Below, one piece after another: positions 57,979 through 64,000 of a DNA stretch of 64,000 nt. Source of the DNA: Streptomyces sp. NBC_01217 (GTDB lineage: Bacteria > Actinomycetota > Actinomycetes > Streptomycetales > Streptomycetaceae); contig NZ_CP108538.1 in the NCBI RefSeq assembly GCF_035994185.1, positions 1,612,001 through 1,676,000 on the forward strand, given 5' to 3'. Positions within the stretch are counted from its first letter, which is position 1. The number at the start of each line of letters is the position of its first letter. The notes under the pieces are model-generated. The model was given only the letters and a program-made list of their open reading frames with translations, was not told where the DNA came from and did not search any database. The position numbers and the translations under genes were made by a program.

Positions 57979-60204
57979 ATGGGCGACAAGGCACACGCAC
58001 ACACCGGGGCCGCCGGCAGGGCAGCGACGGCCGACCAGCCCTCATCCGTACGGAATGTGGTGCTGGTCGGCCACAGCGGATCCGGCAAGACCACCCTCGT
58101 CGAGGCCCTCGCACTGACCGCGGGCGCGGTCAACCGGGCGGGCCGGGTCGAGGACGGCGCCACCGTCTCCGACTACGACGAGATCGAACACCGCCAGCAA
58201 CGCTCCGTACAGCTCTCGCTCGTCCCCGTCGAATGGGGCGGGTACAAGATCAATCTGCTGGACACCCCCGGATACGCCGATTTCGTCGGGGAACTCAGGG
58301 CCGGTCTGCGGGCAGCGGACGCGGCCCTGTTCATCGTGTCCGCGGCCCAGGAGGCCGATGCCGTGGCGGGTGCCACCCGGGCCGTGTGGGACGAGTGCGC
58401 AGCCGTCGGAATGCCGCGCGCCATCGTCGTCACGCACCTCGACACCGCGCGCACCTCGTTCGAGGAGATGACCCGGATCTGCGGCGAGATCTACGGCGGC
58501 GACGACCCCGACGCCGTACTCCCGCTCTACCTGCCCGTACACGGCCCCGAGGGCCCCGACGGGCACGCCCCGCTCACCGGACTCACCGGACTCCTCGGCC
58601 AGCGGATCTTCGACTACTCCTCGGGCGAGCGGCAGGAGAACCCGCCCGCCGACGAACAGCGCCCCACACTCCAGGAGGCCCGCAACCGGCTCATCGAGGG
58701 GATCATCGCCGAGAGCGAGGACGAGACCCTCATGGACCGCTACCTCGGCGGCGGCGACATCGACATCAAGACACTCGTCGACGACCTGGAGCGCGCCGTC
58801 GCCCGAGACGCCTTCCACCCCGTCCTCACCGCGGCCCCCGCCGCGCAGGGCGCCCGCCAGGGCATCGGAACGGTCGAGCTCCTGGACCTGATCACGGGCG
58901 GCTTCCCCACCCCGATGGAACACCCGCTCCCCGAGGTCACCCCGCTGCACGGGGCCCCGCGGCCGGTCCTGAGCTGCGACCCGCAGGGCCCGCTCGTCGC
59001 CGAGGTCGTCAAGACGGCCTCCGACCCGTACGTCGGCCGGGTCTCGCTCGTACGCGTCTTCTCCGGCACCCTGCGCCCCGACGAAACCGTCCATGTCTTC
59101 GGCCACGGCCTCACCGAGCCCGGCCACGAGACCCGCCCCTTCCACGAGGCGGAGGTGCGCGTCGGCGCACTCTCCTCCCCCTTCGGCAAACAGCAGCGCC
59201 CGCTCACCGCGTGCATCGCCGGGGATCTGGCCTGCGTCGCCAAACTGGGCAGCGCCGAGACCGGGGACACCCTCTCCGCCATGGACCAGCCGCTGCTGAT
59301 GGACCCCTGGACCACACCGGACCCACTGCTGCCACTCGCCATCGAGGCACACAGCAAGGCGGACGAGGACAAGCTCTCCCAGGGGCTCTCCCGACTGGTC
59401 ACCGAGGACCCGACCATGCGGCTCGAACAGAACCAGGACACCCACCAGGTGGTCCTGTGGTGCCTCGGCGAGGCCCATCAGGACGTGGCGCTGGACCGGC
59501 TGCGCACCCGCTACGGCGTCCAGGTCGACGCCGTACCGCACAAGGTGTCGCTGCGCGAGACCTTCGCCGCCCCGTCGACCGGCCGCGGCCGGCATGTGAA
59601 ACAGTCCGGCGGCCACGGCCAGTACGCCATCTGCGAGATCGACGTGGAGCCGCTGCCACCCGGATCGGGCATCGAATTCGTCGACAAGGTGGTCGGCGGA
59701 GCGGTACCGCGCCAGTTCATCCCCTCCGTCGAGAAGGGCGTGCGCGCCCAGGCCGCGCGAGGCGTCGCGGCCGGGCATCCGCTGGTCGACGTACGCATCA
59801 CCCTGCGGGACGGAAAGTCCCACTCGGTGGACTCCTCCGACGCCGCGTTCCAGACCGCGGGCGCGCTGGCCCTGCGCGAAGCCGCCGCCGACACCCGCAT
59901 CCAGCTCCTCGAACCCGTCGCCGAACTCCATGTCCTCGTCCCCGACGACTACGTCGGGCCGGTGATGAGCGATCTGTCCGGGCGGCGCGGCAGAGTGATC
60001 GGAACCGAACAGTCCGGCCCCGGACGCACTCTCGTACGGGCCGAGGTCCCGGAGCTGGAGATCGGCCGGTACGCCATCGACCTGCGCTCCCTGTCCCATG
60101 GCGCCGGGCGCTTCGACCGGGCGTACGCCCGGCACGAAGCCATGCCCCCACAGCTCGCCGAACGCATCCGCGAACAGCGGGAGAACAACCCGAACGACGC
60201 GTGA
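57979..60204 (+). CDS. EF-G-like translational GTPase with altered G4 motif
   Basis: A 741-residue protein with EF-G domain order. G1 GHSGSGKT is at residues 31-38 and G3 DTPGY at 95-99, but the G4 motif reads THLD (152-155) instead of NKxD. Beta-barrel domains II-III and EF-G domain IV (HVKQSGGHGQYAICE) and V (DDYVGPVMSDLSGRRGRV) follow. It is an actinobacterial EF-G2-type paralogue rather than the housekeeping fusA, which lies in the str operon. The lost Asn-Lys pair may relax guanine specificity. Plus strand, after a 266-base gap. It ends at a GC hairpin (60214-60243). Confidence 0.9.
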   Translation: MGDKAHAHTGAAGRAATADQPSSVRNVVLVGHSGSGKTTLVEALALTAGAVNRAGRVEDGATVSDYDEIEHRQQRSVQLSLVPVEWGGYKINLLDTPGYADFVGELRAGLRAADAALFIVSAAQEADAVAGATRAVWDECAAVGMPRAIVVTHLDTARTSFEEMTRICGEIYGGDDPDAVLPLYLPVHGPEGPDGHAPLTGLTGLLGQRIFDYSSGERQENPPADEQRPTLQEARNRLIEGIIAESEDETLMDRYLGGGDIDIKTLVDDLERAVARDAFHPVLTAAPAAQGARQGIGTVELLDLITGGFPTPMEHPLPEVTPLHGAPRPVLSCDPQGPLVAEVVKTASDPYVGRVSLVRVFSGTLRPDETVHVFGHGLTEPGHETRPFHEAEVRVGALSSPFGKQQRPLTACIAGDLACVAKLGSAETGDTLSAMDQPLLMDPWTTPDPLLPLAIEAHSKADEDKLSQGLSRLVTEDPTMRLEQNQDTHQVVLWCLGEAHQDVALDRLRTRYGVQVDAVPHKVSLRETFAAPSTGRGRHVKQSGGHGQYAICEIDVEPLPPGSGIEFVDKVVGGAVPRQFIPSVEKGVRAQAARGVAAGHPLVDVRITLRDGKSHSVDSSDAAFQTAGALALREAAADTRIQLLEPVAELHVLVPDDYVGPVMSDLSGRRGRVIGTEQSGPGRTLVRAEVPELEIGRYAIDLRSLSHGAGRFDRAYARHEAMPPQLAERIREQRENNPNDA

Positions 60205-60213
60205 TCGACGGTT

Positions 60214-60243
60214 CCGCCCGCCCTTGTCCACAGGGGCGGGCGG
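60214..60243 (+). terminator. Hairpin after the EF-G-like gene
   Basis: CCGCCCGCCC (60214-60223) pairs with GGGCGGGCGG (60234-60243) around a 10-base loop. It is placed 10 bases after the stop codon and precedes the next plus-strand gene by about 115 bases, so it may be a partial terminator. Confidence 0.55.
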
Positions 60244-60359
60244 CGCGGCGCTCCGGACGATACGCTGTGATCCCAGCTCAGAAGGTGTGCCGGGCATGGC
60301 AGTTGGGAAGTTGGGAAACAGCCGCAGGAGCGGTTCCTCGGCGGCGAGTGGGGGCGACA

Positions 60360-62030
60360 GTGGCCAACGACGGATTCGATTTCTCTCCCGGAGCGCAGAT
60401 CCCGCTCCAGGGCGCGGGCGCACAGGCGGTGGCGACGAACGCCCTCGCCTCCGCCGCGTACCGCGACAGCCCCGTGGAGAAGATCCTTGAAGCCAACAGC
60501 GAGTGGCACAAGTCCGAGGTGAAGGGGGGCCGTTCCAAGCTCTTCAAGTCCGACTACTTCAAGCCCAACCTCGGCGAGGCGTTCTCCCGCGCCGTCCAGG
60601 AACGGATGCTGGGCGGCGCCCGCAAGGCCCTCATCCAGTCCTTCGGCACCGACCCGCAGACGGTCGTCGAGCACTGCCTGTCCGCGACCCGCCTGCGCAG
60701 GGCACGCGATGGCAAACTGACCGCCGTCACCGCCCTGTTCGGCTTTCTCTTCCTGCCCGGACTGCTCCTGTGGGTCATCGCCTTCCGACTGCGCGATTCC
60801 CTCGGCAAGACCAAGGACAAGGGCCTGGCCGTCCTGGGCAACGCCCTGCTCCCGGTCATCGGCATCGTCGCCCTGTTCTTCCTGATCAAACTGCCGCTCA
60901 CCGGATTCCTCGCACTCTACGTACGGGCGATGATCGTCGCCCCCGTCATCGGCTGGCTCATCGCCAAACGGATCGCCGAGACCTCCGCCAAGGACATGCG
61001 CGCCCGCTGGGAAGGGCTGCTCTCCGGCGGCGGCGTCATCGCCAAGATCCCCGAGGCCGTACCGAAGAACCCCAACGAGACCTCCCGCGAGGCGCTCCGC
61101 CAGGGCCTGGAGAAGCTCTCCGCCGAACAGCAGTCCAACGCGGTCTTCTACGCCGGCCCCAAAGGCATCCTCGGCATGGGTACGCGCTGGGGCAGCTGGC
61201 AGCTCGCCGAGGAACTCGTCTCCAAGGATCCCGGCAAGGAATTCCACCGCTTCCGCAGCTGGGACCTGATACGGGTCATCCACGACCAGCTGAAGGTGCT
61301 GGAACGCGGTCCGCTGAACACCGGAGGATTCCCCACCCCGTCGGTCACCCACTGGATCGTCTCACCCGTCGGCGAGAACGCCGACTCGGTCTCCCGGCCC
61401 GAAGGCGAGGACGTCGCCACCTTCCAGGTCAAGCCGCACGAGATACAGCGGATCTGCAACCACCAGCAGTTCGGCGGCGGCGACCGGCACTATCTGGGCG
61501 TCCAGTTCACCCTCTGGGACGGCCAGTTGGTCATCACCATGATGATCACGGTCACGGTGCTCTACGAGACCCTGCGCATCGAGGTCACCGGACACGCGCT
61601 CGGCCCCGTCCACTCGCTCTTCACCAGCAAGCCGGCGGCCAAGACCAAGACGGTCAACAAGACCGTCCGGTTCTGGGAGACCCGCGACATCACCCTCGCC
61701 CTGGTCGAACCCCAGGAAGTCGTCCGCCTCGCCCTGCGCGCACCCTTCACCTGGTACCCGCCGCTCCTCGACTACCTGGGCGGCAAGATCGCCCTGCCCG
61801 AGCCGTTCGGCCTGCGCCACGCCTGGGCCGAGAAGCCGTGGCGCCACCGCTTCATGGCCGACGACGCCATGCGCGCCGCCACTCCCGTCCTGCGCGCCGT
61901 GCACAACGCCGCCATGCGCGTCCTGGAGGAGAACGGCGTGGACACCGAACGCTTCGACAACCGCTCGACGATACTGAGCGGCCTGGTACAGGACCCGACC
62001 CCGCGCAAGGCCGACCTGTACGACGCATAG
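60360..62030 (+). CDS. Membrane protein of unknown function
   Basis: A 556-residue protein from GTG 60360 (GTGGGGGCGACA upstream). After about 115 soluble residues there is a membrane segment (about 120-141, VTALFGFLFLPGLLLWVIAF). A second hydrophobic block (about 156-200, NALLPVIGIVALFFLIKLPL) follows, and then a large soluble C-terminal part with no known motif. No homologous domain is recognised. A 1447-codon open frame reading back to 57687 is an artefact, because it runs through the EF-G-like gene in another frame. Confidence 0.8.
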   Translation: MANDGFDFSPGAQIPLQGAGAQAVATNALASAAYRDSPVEKILEANSEWHKSEVKGGRSKLFKSDYFKPNLGEAFSRAVQERMLGGARKALIQSFGTDPQTVVEHCLSATRLRRARDGKLTAVTALFGFLFLPGLLLWVIAFRLRDSLGKTKDKGLAVLGNALLPVIGIVALFFLIKLPLTGFLALYVRAMIVAPVIGWLIAKRIAETSAKDMRARWEGLLSGGGVIAKIPEAVPKNPNETSREALRQGLEKLSAEQQSNAVFYAGPKGILGMGTRWGSWQLAEELVSKDPGKEFHRFRSWDLIRVIHDQLKVLERGPLNTGGFPTPSVTHWIVSPVGENADSVSRPEGEDVATFQVKPHEIQRICNHQQFGGGDRHYLGVQFTLWDGQLVITMMITVTVLYETLRIEVTGHALGPVHSLFTSKPAAKTKTVNKTVRFWETRDITLALVEPQEVVRLALRAPFTWYPPLLDYLGGKIALPEPFGLRHAWAEKPWRHRFMADDAMRAATPVLRAVHNAAMRVLEENGVDTERFDNRSTILSGLVQDPTPRKADLYDA

Positions 62031-62043
62031 AGACGCATAGACA

Positions 62044-62087
62044 TGCGTGGGCGCCCCGGCAGAAGCGGAGACCGGGGCGCCCACGCA
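62044..62087. terminator. Bidirectional terminator between the membrane protein and HIT genes
   Basis: TGCGTGGGCGCCCCGG (62044-62059) pairs perfectly with CCGGGGCGCCCACGCA (62072-62087), a 16-bp stem with a 12-base loop. It lies between convergent stops. Just before it the 10-mer GACGCATAGA occurs twice in tandem (about 62021-62040). Confidence 0.7.
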
Positions 62088-62103
62088 GCGAAAACAGCTC
62101 GGA

Positions 62104-62667
62104 TCAGCCCGCCGCCGGCCAGGCGTCGGCCAGCATCTTGCGCGTATCGGCGAGCAGCTGCGGCAGCACCTTCGTGTGCCCGATCACCGGCATGAAGTTG
62201 GTGTCACCACCCCAGCGCGGCACCAGGTGCTGGTGCAGATGCGCAGCGATACCGGCCCCCGCGGAAGCACCCTGATTGAGCCCGATATTGAACCCGTGCG
62301 CCCCCGAAGCCGCCCGCAGAGCCACCATCGCCCGCTTGGTGAAATCGGCCAGCTCCATGGTCTCCGGGCCGTCCAGCTCCGTGTAGTCGGCGACATGCCG
62401 GTACGGCACCACCATCAGATGCCCGCCGTTGTACGGATACAGATTCAGCACGGCGTACACCTTCTCGCCGCGCGCGACGATGAGCCCGTCCTCGTCCGAT
62501 TTCGACGGGATCGCACAGAATGGACAGCCGTCGCCGGCCTCCGGACCGGTCGGCTTGTTCTCACCCTGGATATACGCCATCCGGTGGGGCGTCCACAGGC
62601 GCTGGAACGCGTCGGGCGTCCCCACTCCGATCTGCTGCTCCGGCTCACTCGTCATGGCGATCAGCAT
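62104..62667 (-). CDS. HIT-family Ap4A phosphorylase-like protein
   Basis: A 187-residue HIT protein with the catalytic motif HLHQHLV (His143, His145, His147 in the chain from 62667) and a CxxC pair (CPFC, residues 48-51) with further His, likely zinc-binding. The location between thrS and the pgsA-pimA group is the same as that of the mycobacterial Ap4A phosphorylase Rv2613c. It therefore likely degrades diadenosine polyphosphates. GGAG lies about 9 bases before ATG 62667; ATG 62655 is an alternative start. Confidence 0.9.
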   Translation of the reverse strand: MLIAMTSEPEQQIGVGTPDAFQRLWTPHRMAYIQGENKPTGPEAGDGCPFCAIPSKSDEDGLIVARGEKVYAVLNLYPYNGGHLMVVPYRHVADYTELDGPETMELADFTKRAMVALRAASGAHGFNIGLNQGASAGAGIAAHLHQHLVPRWGGDTNFMPVIGHTKVLPQLLADTRKMLADAWPAAG

Positions 62668-62733
62668 ATTGCTTCACTCCCGGTGAGCGTGTCGCCGGGG
62701 CTGCACCCGTCCGCGCACGGAGATGCTGAGCCG

Positions 62734-63411
62734 ATGAGCGACCAGCCCGCGGACTCCGCCCCGCCACGTTTCACGCGCTGGGAGCAGCGCACGGAAGTGC
62801 CGCTCTTCTACGCCTCACTGCTCTTCCTGCTCGGCTACGCGTTCCGCGTCCTCGCCCCTCACGACGCCAGGCCCTGGAACGACATCGCCCTCGCCCTGGT
62901 CGGCGCCACCTGGTTGATCTTCGCGGTGGACTACGTCGTACGGCTCCGGCTCAGCGGCCTCGGCCTCCGCTTCATCCGGGTGCACGCGCTGGACACGGCG
63001 GTACTGCTGCTTCCCCTGCTGCGGCCGCTGCGACTGATCAAGGTCTACACCGCGGTCCGGCGACGCAGGGCGCAGCCCCGGCTGAGCCTGTACGCCCGTG
63101 TGATCACCTATGCCGGTGCGAGCGCCCTGCTCCTCGGCTTCTCCGCCGCGCTCGCCGTCTACCGCCAGGAACGCAACGCGAAGGGGGCCTCGATCCGTAC
63201 CTTCGGCGACGCGGTGTGGTGGGCGTGCGAGACGCTCACGACGGTGGGGTACGGGGACGCGGTACCGGTCACGCCGGTCGGCCGGCTCGTGGCGGCGGGC
63301 CTGATGGCCTGCGGGCTGGCGCTGCTGGGGGCGGTGACGGGTTCGTTCTCGTCGTGGCTGTTGCAGGTGTTCAGACGGGAGGACGAGAAGAGGCCCCCGG
63401 AGGGCGGTTAG
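62734..63411 (+). CDS. Voltage-gated-like potassium channel, six-helix type
   Basis: A 225-residue integral membrane protein with the K+ filter TTVGYGD (about residues 169-175), preceded by a pore helix (WWACETL) and followed by a final hydrophobic helix. Upstream are about four hydrophobic helices and a basic LLRPLRLIKVYTAVRRRRAQ stretch that resembles an S4 or S4-S5 region. Start ATG 62734 (GGAG at about 11 bases). No RCK or CNB domain is present. It is a single plus-strand gene between HIT and thrS. Confidence 0.88.
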   Translation: MSDQPADSAPPRFTRWEQRTEVPLFYASLLFLLGYAFRVLAPHDARPWNDIALALVGATWLIFAVDYVVRLRLSGLGLRFIRVHALDTAVLLLPLLRPLRLIKVYTAVRRRRAQPRLSLYARVITYAGASALLLGFSAALAVYRQERNAKGASIRTFGDAVWWACETLTTVGYGDAVPVTPVGRLVAAGLMACGLALLGAVTGSFSSWLLQVFRREDEKRPPEGG

Positions 63412-63424
63412 CTCTCCGGGGGCC
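63392..63424. terminator. Hairpin at the channel gene end
   Basis: GGCCCCCGGAG (63392-63402) pairs with CTCCGGGGGCC (63414-63424) and includes the stop codon of the channel gene. It lies between the convergent channel and thrS genes. A second short hairpin, CCCCGC with GCGGGG (63429-63444), follows on the thrS side. Confidence 0.6.
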
Positions 63425-63450
63425 GAATCCCCGCGTGTGCGGGGACCACA

Positions 63451-64000
63451 TCACACCTGAACGCGACGCTCCACCACGTCAACGAGCTTGGCGATCGCCT
63501 CGTCACGTGCAACGCCGTTCTCCTGCGAACCGTCGCGGTACCGGAACGACACCGTGCCCGCGTTCATGTCCTCGTCACCGACGATGATCATGAAGGGCAT
63601 TTTCGCCTTCTGCGCGTTACGGATCTTCTTCTGCATCCGGTCGGACGAGGCGTCCACCTCGACCCGCAGCCCCTTCTTCCTCGCCTCCGCCGCGAACTCC
63701 TGGAGGTACGGGATGTGCGCGTCGCCGATCGGGATGCCGACCGCCTGGACCGGGGCCAGCCAGACCGGGAACGCACCCGCGTAGTGCTCAAGGAGCACCG
63801 CGAAGAACCGCTCGATGGAGCCGAACAGCGCGCGGTGGATCATGACCGGGCGCTGCTTGGAGCCGTCCGGGCCGGTGTACTCCAGGTCGAAGCGCTCCGG
63901 CAGGTTGAAGTCGAGCTGGATCGTCGACATCTGCCAGGTACGGCCGATGGCGTCCCGCGCCTGGACGGAGATCTTCGGTCCGTAGAAGGCGGCGCCGCCC
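63451..64000 (-). CDS. thrS: Threonyl-tRNA synthetase, 5' part outside window
   Basis: C-terminal fragment, about 183 codons, cut by the right edge. It reads through [23 protein letters not shown], motif 2 or 3-linked [20 protein letters not shown], the zinc-site region [23 protein letters not shown], and the anticodon-binding domain ending VVERRVQV. Class II ThrRS with normal C-terminus. An internal ATG near 63930 is not the start. Confidence 0.95.
   Translation of the reverse strand, partial: GGAAFYGPKISVQARDAIGRTWQMSTIQLDFNLPERFDLEYTGPDGSKQRPVMIHRALFGSIERFFAVLLEHYAGAFPVWLAPVQAVGIPIGDAHIPYLQEFAAEARKKGLRVEVDASSDRMQKKIRNAQKAKMPFMIIVGDEDMNAGTVSFRYRDGSQENGVARDEAIAKLVDVVERRVQV

Noticed and set aside
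57687-62030. A 1447-codon open frame on the plus strand
   Set aside because: It runs through the EF-G-like gene in another frame and only its last 557 codons (60360 on) have a start, ribosome site and protein-like composition. The rest is an artefact of GC-rich third positions.
63429-63444. CCCCGC-GTGT-GCGGGG, resembling a type I-E CRISPR repeat core
   Set aside because: Only one copy exists with no spacers or cas genes. It is better explained as part of the thrS or channel terminator.

Overview
This 64 kb window is a piece of the conserved core of a Streptomyces chromosome. Evidence: GC-rich third codon positions throughout, many GTG starts and 1-8 base start/stop overlaps, and the developmental regulator BldD. 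The gene order (pyr operon - bldD - nusB - efp - aro cluster - alaS - rpsD - hisS - relA - apt - secFD - ruvCAB - pdxST - pim/pgsA - HIT - thrS) is the one I know from streptomycetes. Almost everything lies on the minus strand. I see no insertion sequence, prophage, tRNA, rRNA, CRISPR array or specialised-metabolite cluster.

Layout. 1-6.4 kb: priA (cut by the left edge), metK, coaBC, rpoZ, gmk and the nucleoid protein sIHF. 6.6-16.7 kb: a complete UMP operon on the minus strand, pyrR-pyrB-pyrC-orf-carA-carB-pyrD-pyrF, with a PyrR-type RNA element over the pyrR ribosome binding site. 16.7-17.5 kb: bldD on the plus strand with a BldD operator in its promoter. 17.5-30.8 kb: minus-strand genes for NusB, EF-P, an M24 peptidase homologue, a P-loop kinase and the shikimate enzymes (aroQ, an in-frame aroK-aroB fusion, aroC, aroE), then mltG, ruvX, alaS and two small membrane-associated proteins. 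31-33.2 kb: an orphan STAND-type ATPase on plus. 33.2-41.5 kb: rpsD; a DUF2470 protein behind a DtxR/IdeR-type iron box; rarA, VKOR, hisS, a metallo-beta-lactamase-fold hydrolase, a membrane cyclophilin and a DUF349 protein. 41.6-54.8 kb: relA, apt, secF, secD, yajC, ruvB, ruvA, ruvC, yebC, pdxT, pdxS and a LemA-like protein. 54.9-64 kb: the phosphatidylinositol mannoside genes (pimA, acyltransferase, pgsA), an EF-G-like GTPase, a large membrane protein, an Ap4A-phosphorylase-like HIT protein, a K+ channel and the end of thrS.

How it fits together: the window is mostly housekeeping. It covers pyrimidine, chorismate, PLP, SAM and CoA biosynthesis, translation, stringent response, protein export, Holliday-junction processing and phosphoinositide lipids. 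The one clearly accessory piece lies between relA and apt at about 44.38-45.06 kb. A lower-GC segment there carries a small secreted-protein gene with a broken signal-peptide frame, and is bounded by a decayed second copy of the apt 3' end. Other points worth a second look are the aroK-aroB fusion, the iron box plus DUF2470 gene, the PyrR element over a Shine-Dalgarno sequence, the BldD autoregulatory site, and an M24 peptidase homologue with altered metal ligands. I found no clear new multi-gene system.
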